Below, piece by piece: positions 44,400-56,880 of a DNA stretch of 64,000 bases. Below the pieces are notes generated by a model, which searched no databases, was not told the origin of the DNA, and saw only the letters and a program-made list of their open reading frames with translations. The stretch comes from Protopterus annectens (lineage: Eukaryota; Chordata; Ceratodontiformes; Protopteridae), in the NCBI RefSeq assembly GCF_019279795.1, contig NC_056733.1, forward strand, positions 1,423,081,552-1,423,145,551. The letters are read 5' to 3'. Position 1 is the stretch's first letter; each line of letters opens with the position of its first letter. A program made the translations under genes and the position numbers.

Positions 44400-46043
44400 T
44401 TTGTATTTTCTGAAAATATTTTAAGCTTGATTAAATTAAAGCAGTGCTGGTGATTCCCTGCTAGGTGAGGAAAGTAACATATATATTTTTTGTCTGTTAC
44501 CTGCTCCATTTTGTTTTCTGTTTTAAGTAATCTGCTTGGCCTGGTATTTTTGTTCTATGTATTAGATAGACACCTAAATTATATGGGCTGCACATTAGTT
44601 AAATTGTTTCTTGAGTGATACTTAAATATACAGTGAATTTCTGGGTATTTGCTTTTTTTCTGAAAAGATTGCAAGCCTGCATAAAGTAAAAGTGCTGTTG
44701 GTGATTCCCTGCTAGTTTTTCCCACCTGCCTTCCCCTTTATTGATCTGCTTTTTAAAGCTGGTGATTTTAAGCTGACCACTCCTACTGTAATTTGAACGT
44801 AATAAGCTCCTCCCTTTCTACACTGCTGTTGATGTCTTGAATTATTTATTTGGTTTTCTCTGCGCTTATATTGAAAAACTGCATTTTGCCTCTCATGGTC
44901 TGTTCTACTGATTTACTTGGTCTGAATTCATTATCTAGCTAGCTGTTGGATAAAGTAGTGTATTTTTACACTCTAGCAAGCACTGATTTTTACATTGAAA
45001 TGTCAGTGGATTTTCCATCTAGCCCATTGGGAGGTAGCCTGGTCTGTTTAGGTAAGGGAAACACTTGAGAATTCTACATGTAGTGTTATTGGCTGGAGGT
45101 ATTATTATTATTCAGCTCATCTTGTTTTTAATACCTTTAGAAATTCTGTACAATTGAGTGGCTCTTGGCTCATTTATACAAAGCAAAGGATTTTTATTGA
45201 ATAATCACAGTTTTATAAGCTGTTTAAAGTACACTGCTGTATCTGTATCTTTAAGTTTGTTTATGGTACCATTTTGTATCTTTTAAGTTTGTTTGTGGTA
45301 GCATTTCAATCCGGACACTCATTTACTATGCTTTTATATTAGGAGGACTGGGATTATTCATGTAATGGCAGTAGGTATTTAACTGGTCTGTCTGAGTTGG
45401 GAAGCACACAAAAGTGGTCTAAGTAGTTTTTTGCATTTCTGTTATATACCGTGACTGTACTTTATCAGTTAAAAAAACTGTACTGTCTGCTGCTGCTTTA
45501 AGTAGTTAATTACACTGTATTACATTGTATCTGTTAGGTGCAGGGCTGTTGTAGGTAGTTTGTGTTGCCTTGTTACACTTGGGCTCCAAAACAGCTATTC
45601 TACATTAAGAAGGTGTTTTTCTGCACCCTTGTGACAGCAGTATGAGCTGGGGATTGCTGGTGAAAGGTGTATTGCGTGCTTTCTGTTGATTTTTGCTCAT
45701 ATTTAAGCCTCATATTTCTCAGGCTTTGGCATAGATACTCATAGCTGCTCAACATGTAGCAACTTTGCTATTATTGCTGAGAATCTGCTTTCACCTAGAG
45801 CAACACACTATTGAAAAGACAAAATTACTATGTTTTGCGCTTCTGTTATATACTGTGACTGTACTTCAGCAGTTTCTTAAGCTATTTGGTGTTGCTTTTG
45901 TACATTATAGTAAAAAAAGAAATTGTCCCCTGCTGTTTTAAGTAGCTAACTGCACTGTATTACATTGTGTCTGTTAGTTGCAGGTAGTTTGTGTGGTCTT
46001 GTTAAACTTGGGCTCCAAACAGCTATTCTGCATTAAGAAGGTG
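44400..46043. repeat. ~0.4-kb tandem repeat, left part
   Basis: Two units are clear: ctgttatataccgtgactgt at 45438 recurs at 45842, and aagaaggtg at 45607 recurs at 46035. Words such as gtgattccctgctag at 44450 and 44690 suggest older, more diverged units further left. The second clear unit is cut at 46043 by the DIRS element and resumes at about 51589. Confidence 0.65.
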
Positions 46044-46216
46044 ATGTCCTTCGTGGTTCACTGTTGCAGTCATGACTGTAGGGTTCTTCCTGCCAACAGC
46101 AGCCCCCGATCGGCCAGAGTCCCAAAGTCTGGATCGGGCGTCAGCTGAGGTCGCTTTTATCCTGACGTCAATGTGCCAGAAGGTATAAAGACCTCAGCTG
46201 ATGCCATTTCCCCAGT
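46044..46216 (+). repeat. DIRS left inverted terminal repeat
   Basis: From atgtccttcgtggttcac to gccatttccccagt. From 46056 on it is the inverted copy of the right repeat. The first ~12 bp are unique to the left end and recur, inverted, in the internal complementary region. Confidence 0.88.
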
Positions 46217-49200
46217 CTTTCTTGCCGCACGGTGCCCTTTGCAGTTCACTGATGCTGGTCGGCCTGTTCCTGTTTGTTTTTGGATTTAATCCCAGGATTT
46301 TCATTTTATAAGATAAGTACCCCGTTGGGTACTTTTTCTTGCTCCAGTCAGATGTCAGAAAAAGTTAATAATTGTATTTCTTGTGGGAAGCAAATACCTC
46401 ATAGGGATTTTCACTCTTACTGTATTCCCTGCCTGGGACCTAACCACGACATTGCTAATTGTGCGTTTTGTGCTAGATTTAATCAGCGTACTATTAGGTG
46501 TAGATATAACTTTGCCTTTTACTATTTTGGAAAAAGGTTTAATTATAACATGTCTTCAGATTTTTTTCCGGCTTCTGGGGTGTGTAAGAGGTGCAAGGAT
46601 GCAGACATGCCTCTGAGGTCCACAGCAAAGGATGCTACTCAGTTACTGCCAGTTGCTGGTTCGTCGGTCGTCAGTGAGGCGCCTTTGCAGCCCCTGTCGT
46701 CTGCCTCTTTTGAACCAATTGCCTGTATCAACTCCGGTGTGGAGCTGATGGGGTCTTCAGAATTGCCAGGGACTGGACCTTCGGATACTGCTCCCTCGGT
46801 TGGGTCCGGAGCCGGTAGGCAGGTACCGGCTTCTGAGGGAGTTCTCAGGCCTTCACAGCTTCCTGTAAATGTGGATTCAGTTTTACATTCAAAGACAAAG
46901 TCTAAGGCTCCAGCTAAAGTGAAATGGCAAGCACAGGCACCTTTTGATCAGGGTCCTAGGCCTCAGAGGCAGATGCTTAGGATGCCTGAAGATCTCTTAA
47001 CTATGATCAGGGGTTCACATCCCCCTTCTGACAAGAAGCCTAGATTACAGTCCGATTATGATTCTTCAAACCAACTTTCTGTTTCTTCTGCTTCTTACCT
47101 TGAGCAGGATTATTCTTTTCCTCCTTATGAGGATTCTGATGCTGAAGATTCCTTTCCTTCAGCCTCTCCTCCTGAGGATTATTCTTTTGGTGAAACTTTG
47201 CATGATATGAGGGTGCATTTTCACTGGGAAGGACAGGAATTTTCTGAATCCAAGAAAAGGCTTAGGGATTTTCTTCTTCTCCCACAGCATAGGCCTCTGG
47301 CTATTCCTCCTGTATTGGACATTGTAGATGATGTTTTTTTGGAAGTTTCTCTCTCTCCTGATTCTTTTCCCCCTGCTCTGGTCAAACCAGATAGGTATTA
47401 TAGGGTTCCAGATTCTCACAAGTTTCTTTTTAAGAATCTTTTACCTGATCCGGAAACAATTTCTCAGGGTCCTAAGGGTGTTAAAGCGGCCTCTGCTAAA
47501 AATCCTATTCCCTCTGACCGAGAGTCCAGGGCTTTGGAGAGATGGGGTAAAAAAGTTTATACTTCTGCTAGATTGTTTATTAGGGCTTTGAACTGTCAAT
47601 TTCATATGCTGAAGTATCAGCAATACCTTTTGTCTGTATTTAAACAAAAAATGTCAGCTGTTTCTATTGGTGCCGATAATCAGGAGTTACAGGATTTATT
47701 GCATGCTATTGAACAGGTGGGTAAACATACCCTGCATTGTGGTTTTGATTCTTTGGAAGCTTCTTGTAGGGCTGCAACAACTGGTGCAGTTATTAGAAGA
47801 CATGCTTGGTTAAAGGAACAAAGCTTGCCGGATCAGGTTAAAGCCATATTTTTGGATGCCCCTTTGCAGCACAATGTTCTGTTTGGGTCCACAGCTGAAG
47901 AGGTATTAAAGAAAAGGGAGGACAAAGCCAAATCTATGCAGACAGTTAAGGATTTTCTACAGGTGCAACCTCCTAGATTTAGCAGACACTGGCCAGCTAA
48001 ACATTGGTCCTTTCCGGGCTCGGACAGGTCTCAGAGAGGCAGATTCAGGCATTCCAGAGGTAGGGGACAGGCACAGACCCATTTTAGGAATAGGCAGTGG
48101 AGTGCCCCCTCTCCCAAGGTAGGTGAAGATAAGTCTCAACCCTACCGAAAACAGTCTTTATTGACTCTCCCTTTCTGGTTCCCGGGGCTCCTCTCCTGGA
48201 AGCACCTTTGGGGGGAAGGATTTCTCTTTTTTTATCAAAATTGGAGCCACATAATCCGGGACAAATGGGTTCTGGACATAGTCTCAAGAGGTTACAGATT
48301 TCATTTCCACACCTTGCCAAAACCGAACAGTTGGCCAGATCTGCCAAATCGTCAGTGGGCAGAGGCGCAATGGCAGGTTCAGTCCCTCCTGGCTATGAGG
48401 GCCATAGAATTGGTACCAACTTTAGAAATAGGGCAAGGTTTTTATTCCAGACTTTTCCTGGTTCCCAGGAAGGAATATTCGTGGAGACCAATCCTGGACC
48501 TTTCTGTACTAAACACCTTCCTAGATATACCAAAATTCAAGATGCTCACTCTGCAGGAGACGCTGCCTATGTTGGGCAAGAATGCTTGGATGATGACTTT
48601 GGACTTAAAAGAAGCTTACCTGCATATTCCTATAAGGCAAGAGTGCAGAAGGTATCTGCATTTCAAAGCGGGTTCAAAGCATTACCAGTTCTCTGTGCTG
48701 CCCTTTGGCTTATCTACTGTGCCCAGGGTCTTTACAAAGTGCCTGGCACCAGTAATGGTGTTTTGCAGACAGAAGGGGATTCAAATGTACCCTTATCTGG
48801 ACGACTGTCTTATTCAAGTGGACGACAAAGACACTCTACTTCAGCATCTAGCTTTTGTACAGCATCTTCTTTAGTACCTCGGTTTCACAGTGAATCTAAA
48901 GAAATCAAATCTGGTACCCACACAACAGATTACTTTCCTGGGTGCTCTTCTGAGTACTACAACCCAGATGGCTTCCTTGACACCAGACAAAAAAGTGCAA
49001 CTGGCTTCTTCTTTCCGACACCTGGCTTCAATGAAACAGCTGACTGCAAGAAAAATTCTTCAGGCTTTGGGTTACATGGCTTCCTGCATTCTACTAATAC
49101 CATATGCAAGACTGCATATGAGGAAACTGCAGTGGTACCTCAAGAGTGTATGCTCTCAGCATTACAACAGTTTGGAAACAGTGATCACAATTTTGCCTTG

Positions 49201-51144
49201 TCTCCAGCAAGAGTTTCTTTGGTGGGCCGAAGCCTGTCTACAGAACAAGGGGAAGCCTTTTTGTCCTCCACCGACCAACCAAGTTCTGACAACGGATGCT
49301 TCAGATTATGCCTGGGAAGCCCACATGCACGGGAGATGTCTTCAGGGTGTTTGGACAAAGGAGAAACACACCTACACATAAATTTGAAGGAGATGCTAGC
49401 TGTACAGAAAGCCCTGATAGCCTTCAGGGACCTTCTTCTACCAGGACAATTGTTGATACAGACAGACAACACTACAGTGATGTGGTACATAAACAGGCAG
49501 GGGGGCTCTCACTCTTACCCCCTGTGCAGATTAGCCCTGACTCTATGGTACACTGCTCTGACCTGCAGTGTTCACTTACAAGTGCAATTCCTGCCAGGAA
49601 AAGACAACACTCTGGCAGACACATTGAGCAGACACATTTCAGATCCACACGAATGGATGTTGGATGTTCGGATATTCAGGATGATTATAAAGGTGTGGGG
49701 ATGTCCGGACATAGATCTCTTTGCATCCCTTCAGAATCATCAACTTCCGACATTCTGCACAAGGACCTACCACAAACTAGCGTGGAAAGTGGATGCCCTC
49801 TCATTCAGTTGGAAACACCTCTCCATATATGCTTTTCCTCCTTTTCCTCTTCTACCTCGGGTACTTCTGAAGATAAAACAGGACAGACCGCAAATGATTT
49901 TACTGGCTCCCAGTTGGCCTCGGCAATTCTGGTATTCTACTCTGATGAACCTGGTTCAGGAGCCTCCCTGGATTCTACCTCAAATCCCTCATCTACTGTC
50001 TCAACAGGATCGCCGGATACTGCACAGTCATGTCAAAACTCTGAATCTAGCTGCCTGGTGGATCCAGGGTCTGTAAACACCTCTACCCTTTCCAAACATG
50101 TAATGGATGTAATCCTTGAAGCTAGATGGCCCAGCACTAGAAAATCTTATGTGGGTAAATGGAAAAGATTTTGCTCCTGGAATCAAGTCCAGGGTGGTGA
50201 TTCTGCTGTTCCAAACATTCCTCTGATTTTACAGTATCTGACAGAGTTGTTACATATGGGCCTATCTTTTTCATCTGTTAAGCTTCATGCTTCTGCTATT
50301 TCTGCACATTACGATACGGATCCTCCGATTTTTTCTCATCCATTACTTGAACAATTTCTTAGAGGGGCTAAGAATATTTGGCCCCCTATGAGGGCTCCTG
50401 TTCCCACTTGGGATCTTAACTATGTTTTGGAGAAATTAACCTTGTCTCCTTTTGAACCTGCAGCTTCCATGGATTTGAAATTTTTGTCTTGGAAAACTGC
50501 TTTTCTTTTAGCTATTACCTCTGCTAGAAGAATTTCGGAATTGCAAGCACTCATGACTGTGGAACCCTTCCTTATTTTTCATCAGGACAGGGTATCTCTA
50601 CGGACTAATTCCACCTTTATGCCTAAGGTGGTTTTGGCAGTGGCCTTGAATCAGTCTATTTATTTCCCTACCTTTTATCCTAATCCTCAGAGTGAGGAAG
50701 AAAGTCTTTTGCACTCTTTAGACGTGCACAGGCAGCTTCGTTTTATACCTGGACAGGACCAAGATATTCCGGAAATCTGATCAGTTGTTTGTCGCTTATG
50801 CTCCTACTGTTAAAGGGAAAGCAATCACTAAGCAAACTATTACCAAGTGGATTGCCCATTGCATCAAGTTCTGTTACTCTTATAATGGCAATCCAGTTCC
50901 TGTTAATGTTAGGACTCATTCTACCCGGGCTACTGCTACTTCAGCAGCTTTTCTTTGTGGGGTTCCTACCAAGGATATTTTGGAGGCTGCTACTTGGAGT
51001 TCTGTACATACTTTTTCTAAGCATTACAACCTCCCTCTCTATTTTAAATCCAGGGCCGGTTTTGCTTCTGCAGTTTTGCAAGGTTTTCTGACCGCTCCCT
51101 CTGTTTCTCCTCCAGCCACCCTTTCTTAGCTTTGGGACTCAACC

Positions 51145-51245
51145 CTACAGTGATGACTGCAACAGTGAACCACGAAGGACATAGTACAGTTATGCACTCT
51201 TACCATAAATGTAGATGTTCGAGTGTGTTCACTGTTGCAGTCTGG
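51145..51245 (+). repeat. DIRS internal complementary region
   Basis: Carries the inverted copy of the left outer end (gaaccacgaaggacat) joined directly to the inverted copy of the right outer end (cttaccataaatgtagatg). This joined arrangement is the hallmark of DIRS elements and is thought to guide formation of a circular intermediate. Confidence 0.88.
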
Positions 51246-51383
51246 GTTACCCTCCGTCCTACCCCCTCTTTTGTTTTTTCTTTGGCTATTATCTGTTATG
51301 AGGTATTTTGGCTGATGAGGTTTTGGGCATGGTTTCTTTTTTAGCCTTTTCTTTCTGGGCACCTGAAATCTGGGGCAAGAAAA

Positions 51384-51588
51384 ACTGGGGAAATGGCGTC
51401 AGCTGAGGTCTTTATGCATTCTGGCACATTGACGTCAGGATAAAAGCGACCTCTGCTGACGCCCGATCCAGACTTTGGGACTCTGGCTGATCAGGGGCTA
51501 CTGCTGGCAGGAAGAACCCTACAGTCATGACTGCAACAGTGAACACACTCGAACATCTACATTTATGGTAAGATTACACAACTGTACT
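51384..51588 (+). repeat. DIRS right inverted terminal repeat
   Basis: Starts actggggaaatggcgtcag and runs to ttacacaactgtact. It is the inverted copy of the left repeat up to 51545, with a right-specific outer extension of ~43 bp that is mirrored in the internal complementary region. Confidence 0.88.
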
Positions 51589-51985
51589 TTTTCCTGCACT
51601 CTTGAGGCAGACGTTTGCTAATCTAACCTGTCTGAGTTGGGGATTGCTGGTGGAAGACTTATTCTGTTTTTTCCTGATTAGTTAGCTTAAAACTTGTTTC
51701 TCTTTGCTTGTATTTAAGCCTCATGTTTAATTGTCACTGCTCTTTGTGCAGTGGTGGTTAGCAGTGCTCTGTATAGACGTAAAAGCCTAGAAGCTTAGTT
51801 TTTCCTGAAACAGCTGTTAATGAAACCCTTCCAAGCTTTTCTGCTGCTCTAGGAGCAACTCAGTTGTGCACTGACAGTGTTGCCTTATTGATCAACCTTA
51901 GCCTACACAAACTATAGGTCCCTCTTATAGTCTCGGTGCTACCAGCACAGTCCTGTCAATTTAACCCATTCCCTTCCCTTCCCTA
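51589..51985. repeat. ~0.4-kb tandem repeat, right part
   Basis: Continues the unit interrupted by the DIRS element: gcactcttgaggcag, then gttggggattgctggtg and gtatttaagcctcatgttt, paralleling 45616-45720. It gives the empty-site context of the insertion. Confidence 0.65.
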
Positions 51986-52222
51986 ATAAAATATACTGTA
52001 AGAGCCTGCTATCATGGAATGGCAGTTTCCCATCATCTCTTTGGCAAGCCTGATAGACATGGGCATCCTGAGGCAATGTAGCAATTATCTTGTGTACTGA
52101 CAACCACTTATTCCTGAAACAAACAAATACTTAACAAGTACTTTATGTGAGAGATGTAGTTACAGTATGGAATTAGAGCAAGACTGTCACATGAGGACAA
52201 ATTGAATGCTAAAATAGGTTGT

Positions 52223-52225
<3 letters not shown>

Positions 52226-52279
<54 letters not shown>
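52226..52279. repeat. (CA)n microsatellite
   Basis: Pure CA dinucleotides between the CR1 ORF1 finger and esterase segments. Confidence 0.97.
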
Positions 52280-52280
<1 letters not shown>

Positions 52281-52459
52281 CCCACAACACATAAACCCAC
52301 ATATGCAGTACTGACTAGTAACCTACCCAGAGATCAGAGGCCTCCCAAATGGAAACCACTTGCATACATAATGCAAAAAACAATGACAACACAACATAAT
52401 ACACACACCAGTGTCTCAACAAATAAGCCATAAGGCGTAACACAACAAAACCTAATGTA

Positions 52460-52930
52460 TTGGTCATAGGTGACTCCATTGCGAGACACACAGATGTTCC
52501 CCTCACCAGGCTGGATAAGGAGCAGGTAACAGTAGGCTGCCTATCAGGTGCCAGGATCCATCAAGTTGTTCAAGCACTCAAGTCACTCAACCACAAGTAC
52601 TGGTATGACGCCATCATAGACCATGTTGGGATGAATGACTTGAGACATACCTCATTGGACTATATGAAGAGAGACATAGCTGAGCTCTCAGATTATTTAT
52701 CACAGACCGGTATAAGCCTGGCCTTAAGTAGCATTCTACCTTCTCCAAGGATGATGCCACAATATAAACAAAAAATGATTGACTTTAACAACTGGCTTAG
52801 CTTCTGGTGTCAGTCCAAGGGATTCAGTATCTGTCAGCCTGGGAAGACATGGTTGACAGACCATACTGCTTTGCCAGAGGTGGTCTGGACCTGTCTCTTC
52901 AAGGCCCTCAGATACTGGCAAGGGCATTAG
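52460..52930 (+). pseudogene. CR1 ORF1 SGNH-hydrolase (esterase) domain
   Basis: A 156-aa frame, the best preserved esterase here: MVIGDSIARHTDVPLTRLDK (GDS block), GCLSGARIHQVVQALKSLNH, IIDHVGMNDLRHTSLDYMKR (GxND block) and LSSILPSPRMMPQYKQKMID. The C-terminal catalytic Asp/His block would be WLTDHTALPEVVWT near residue 135. All SGNH landmarks remain, so the domain decayed late or was under constraint until recently. Role in the element is not established. Confidence 0.75.
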
Positions 52931-52964
52931 CCACCCATATTGTGCCTTTTTTTAGACAGTGTCA

Positions 52965-53640
52965 AAATAACCACCCTCCCAACATAACAAAATCCTCTCA
53001 AGATAAATTCAATGTACTGTTGCTTAATGCTAGGAGTCTAAACAAGAAACTGCAATCCCTGGAAGCACTCCTTACTTTGGGGGATGCTGACATCTGTGCA
53101 GTCACTGAGACATGGTTCAAAGGTGCAGAAAGCACCCCAGCCATGCAGGGCTACAATGCCTTTCATACATTCAGACCACAAACTGAGCATGAAAGAACCA
53201 AAGGAGGAGGTGTATCCATCTTCATTAAAGATAAGTAGACCTCAAGACTGGTCAAACAGTATGACTCTTTTGAGTTACTCCATGTCCAATTTTCTATAGG
53301 TAGAGCTGCCTACCACATCATAGCTAGCTATAGGCTCCTCACCATGAAATAAGAAAAGCATACTCCATACCTGGACTTACTGGAGTCACTTGCCATACAG
53401 CCCAACGTGTTACTCATGGGTGATTTTAATTATATTACCATCAACTAAAAAACATACATGACCCAAAATGTGCTGGCTCAGAGGTTCTTGGACTTGTCAT
53501 TCAATGCAAATGCTCTGGAACAGCTAGTCAGCACACCCACAAGAATTTCAAATGTCCTGGAGATAGTACTCGCTAACAAGGGAGAGCATTGCACTCCCCT
53601 TGTGTGATGTCCTCCTTGGTATGATTGGATCATAAATCAG
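52965..53640 (+). pseudogene. CR1 endonuclease, broken
   Basis: Frame 52807-53238 ends with FNVLLLNARSLNKKLQSLEA, ADICAVTETWFKGAESTPAM and GGGVSIFIKDK before a stop. Beyond it the MGDFNY-like and S-DH-like blocks can be made out near 53415 and 53620 among further stops. APE-type endonuclease of CR1. Confidence 0.7.
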
Positions 53641-54265
53641 TCTTGTTTGATGCAACTATAATACTAGGTACCCCATCAAGCTCAAAAATACTTAAACATT
53701 TTTCATAGACAAATTACCTCCTACTAAGTGATGATATAAGACGTTTCAAAGCCCCCTTGAACGCAGATAACACTGACTCCTATGCAGAGGTTTACTCCAA
53801 TGCCCTGTATAACCACTTAAGCAGTTGTATAGAATTGGCTGTATCTGACCAGATATAAACCAGGTCTTGCTGAAAAAACAAGCCACCCTGATGGACCCCC
53901 TAGTATAAACAGGCTATACAACAAGAGAAAGAAACTAATGTCCAAGAACAAGAGGGAACTGGCTCAGCAGGGGAAGAAATCCTCAACAAACAAATTAGAG
54001 ATCTTGCCAAGTTCTCCAAAGCTAATTACATAGCAAAAATAGCCTCCCTAGCTAAGGATAATCACAAGGCATTCTTTACATCCAAAATATAAAAGGGAAT
54101 GCTGAACTGGTTATGGATGGCAACACCCATACTTTTTTGGAGGTAATAGCCAACCTACTAGCTGACAGATTTCGAGCAAACTTCACCCCCGTTCCCCACC
54201 AGTCAACCCCCAAAGTGTACCTGCCACCATTCCTCAACCTGTGATTTCAAGAGAGCAGGTCATCC

Positions 54266-55428
54266 AGTGCTGGCTGGTGACTTCAAATCAAAAGGGAGCT
54301 GCAGGAGACAGCTGAATGGGTGGGGTCAATGGGAAGGGGTGTGGCCAACTAGAAAGGGGAGGAACTATGCTCAAAACCACAAAAACTAACTAAATACACT
54401 GCCCTGGGTGCCAAACCGTCATAATGAGAGTCCAATCAAGACAAAATGAAGTGTAGAAGAATAAAAATATTTCAATGCATTGGCTGCATGACAGCTTACT
54501 TAATATCTAGATGGAAACAAAAAGGTTGCGAGGCATGAAAAAATAAATTACTTTTTAAATACATTAAAGGAGTGCCAGTCAAAATCAAGTATAAGAAAAA
54601 CAAGCAGCACTCAACTCAAACCACTTCTTGCACTGCAGTTCTAATTATAATTTATATTCGGCTTTATTAAAGTACCAAGTAACATGCTGAAAGTAGAAAT
54701 CTTTGATGCCCCCACTTGTAAAAATGTTTCTTATCCAAAAAAAGACCTGCTGCCTGACAACTATCTACTTGTTTCATGGGAAAAACATGATCAAAATAAA
54801 AAATTAAAAGCAAACAAGAAATAAGCTCAAGATATATTGCTTAAAAGGATTACTGTACAGGTTATGGACCACATGATTGGCATTTTGTTTAGTTTACCGG
54901 TAAAGCCTGCAGAGATGACTGGAAGTCTCCAAGTGTAATGAGCTTCTTAAAATAATGTAATCCTGTCCTTTATTACAAATACTGTCATATGCATTTCAAT
55001 ACCCAAGGCTTATACATTATCTAGTTAAGTATTCTCTACATGGCAACAACAGAAAAGCTTTCAATGTTGGCAATTCTTTAACAGTATGCTTATTAAAGCT
55101 TACTTGCATCTTACGATCTCCGCCAAGCTTACCTGATGGTCATTAAAGTATTGCTACTTAAATACAGAGCAACAGTCACTTTGAGTAATAAGCATACATC
55201 AACAGTACAAAAAATATGACAGAAACCAGACCATTCTGCAAAAATCAAGGACAAATGAAAAGCCACTCTAGTACTTGTGTCTACCTTGGATGGGGGGGAT
55301 ACTCTGCACATTTACACTGCATAACTACTCCTTGCCTTGCTTTGACACATCCAGAGTCACTACATGGGGGAGTGGGGTGCAACAAGTATGTCACAATTTG
55401 AAATGTCTCTGGCTGACTGTGATGGCCC
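54266..55428. other. Stretch without recognised features
   Basis: Begins abruptly at the CR1 break with gctggctggtgacttc and a G/A-rich segment (gaatgggtggggtcaatggg), which may be the end of another element, but no inverted partner was seen. The remainder is AT-rich without known domains. Confidence 0.35.
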
Positions 55429-55429
55429 T

Positions 55430-56340
55430 GACACATTTGTCATACCTCTCAACCTCAGAGCAAGAAATCTGGACAAAGCCATACAAAGAAGTGGGACAAA
55501 GGCCCAAAAATAAGGACAATTTTTAAATATTGCTCTTATAAACTTAAAAATATAATAGAATAAGTCTTGCATTAGTATGAATTTTCTGAATGGTATGAAA
55601 TCTGAAACTCAAATGTCTGTCATTATATTCTAACTTCAGTCTTTAATGATTTGTCACTAATTTGCCAAAAAAAAAACACAATTTTATGAAAAATGGACCA
55701 AAAATGTGATGTAAAAATATAAAACAGCCACACAGTACAGCTGGGAACCTGTCAAAGAAGGGACACTTTAATATTAGTACTGCTAACTTGAGCAGCTGAC
55801 AAAATAAAAGAATCTACATGCATTTCTGAAATAAAAGTAATCTATAACTCTGATTATTACAGTTATTTCTTAATTGTAAACCCTTCATGTTTTCTTCCAA
55901 AATTGCTATTTTGTAGAGGGGTTATTAGGAGGAAGAGCAACATTTTGAGCCAAAATCAGGGACAGTTGAGAGGTTTGGCTATGCCTAATTCTATAAAGCA
56001 ATTTATTTGCATGTACCTCTCAACCTGTTAATGCAATAAATCTGGACAAGGCCAAATATATTGGGGGAACATATAAACAGTACTAAAAATTGCACTTGTA
56101 TAAACTGAGACAGTTGATAGAACAACAGGTTTTACTTTAGCATGCATTTTTCTGAAAGTTATGAAGTCTGAAACGAGTGTGTCATTATTTAGTGACTTAA
56201 TTCCTAAATGATTTGCCAGAAAACTACAAATGTTATGAGGAACAAACCAAAAATAAGAAGCAAAAATCTATTCATTCTTTGAAAATCTGGACAGTTGGGA
56301 GGTATAGTTCAGCTGGGTGTGTCTTTAAGTTTGCCACCCT
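55430..56340 (-). repeat. MITE-like dispersed repeat U, copies 3 and 4
   Basis: Two consecutive inverted copies of the repeat at 27055 and 32604. catacctctcaacctc, aaatctggacaaagcc and gaaatctgaaactcaaat mark the first (55437-55950), and gtacctctcaacctg with aaatctggacaaggcc the second (56015-56310). Each starts at the cctctcaac end, suggesting a defined terminus. Confidence 0.55.
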
Positions 56341-56715
56341 TCCCCCTCACAAAATCATATTCGAATGGAGCCTCCCCCTGCAGCCATTCCAATGATCCAT
56401 TACTTGTCTATTTCACTCCATTTACCATAAACACTAATGTGCATACCGATTTACTTCTATGATGATTTGGACTTCATTTGAAAGTTTTATTTTGCATTTT
56501 ACAGCACAAACACTAAGACATCTGCTAAACAAACTTAGCATTAAAACTTCTTTGCCATTGAAAGTCACATTCATTGAAACAGCATTGAAACCCACATTCA
56601 AAGAAAATACATTTTACCAGTGGCAGATAAAGATTAATTCTGGGCTGTTTTCAAATCATAGGCCCCTTGCATATGAAACATACATGTGCTCTTTGATGCA
56701 CCTTCCTATTGTTTT

Positions 56716-56860
56716 GAACATTTTTCCAGTAAACTATGAAACAAAACGCATGCACCGATAATGACAAAACTGCCCAATTCAGAACATCTTTCCAGTAAAC
56801 AATGAAACAAAATGCATGCACCCATAATGACAAAACTGCCCAGTTCAGAACATTTCCATC
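56716..56860. repeat. 66-bp tandem duplication
   Basis: gaacatttttccagtaaact begins at 56716 and its near copy at 56782, with a third partial unit at 56848. Confidence 0.9.
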
Positions 56861-56880
56861 ATAAAAGTCTACTCAAACTT

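Larger units (their letters stand above)
39884..44400 (-). mobile_element. L1/Tx1-type LINE, split by CR1 and MITE
   Basis: Minus-strand pieces are 43760-44400, 41554-41800 and 39884-40893. Near 44330-44230 frames give VFFCGDNNHLIQVCP, then KRCTQCGKNSQSVKDCKM, two CCHC-like zinc knuckles as in Tx1-type ORF1. Frame 39884-40201 has SGKFVVVRSYWQGRRIT and LLIVGDWNFISYSVDVSRVS, which resembles the endonuclease domain. The piece at 41581-41787 (LLDITINVPGRCVLCDVRH) is not assigned. A CR1 (41803-43757) and a MITE (40902-41545) interrupt it. One element or two related ones cannot be told apart. Confidence 0.45.
46044..51588 (+). mobile_element. DIRS-type tyrosine-recombinase retroelement (fossil)
   Basis: All DIRS parts are recognisable. 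They are a left inverted terminal repeat, a gag-like region with a Cys-rich N-terminus (about 46.3-48.2 kb), RT (about 48.3-49.2 kb), RNase H (about 49.3-50.0 kb), a tyrosine recombinase (about 50.1-51.1 kb), an internal complementary region and a right inverted repeat. RT/RNase H and recombinase overlap in different frames, as is usual in this family. It is broken, with roughly three to four breaks by eye. Inverted repeats differ at about nine of ~160 positions, so it is old but not ancient. It lies inside a tandem repeat unit. Confidence 0.88.
51990..54265 (+). mobile_element. CR1 LINE, 5' half only
   Basis: Starts near the ORF1 finger (GILRQC-type wording near 52060) and continues through the esterase, endonuclease and endonuclease-RT linker. 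It stops near 54265, before the RT core. It is thus truncated at the 3' side, opposite to the usual 5' truncation, so a later deletion or another insertion removed the RT. A (CA)n tract lies at 52226-52279. Confidence 0.75.
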
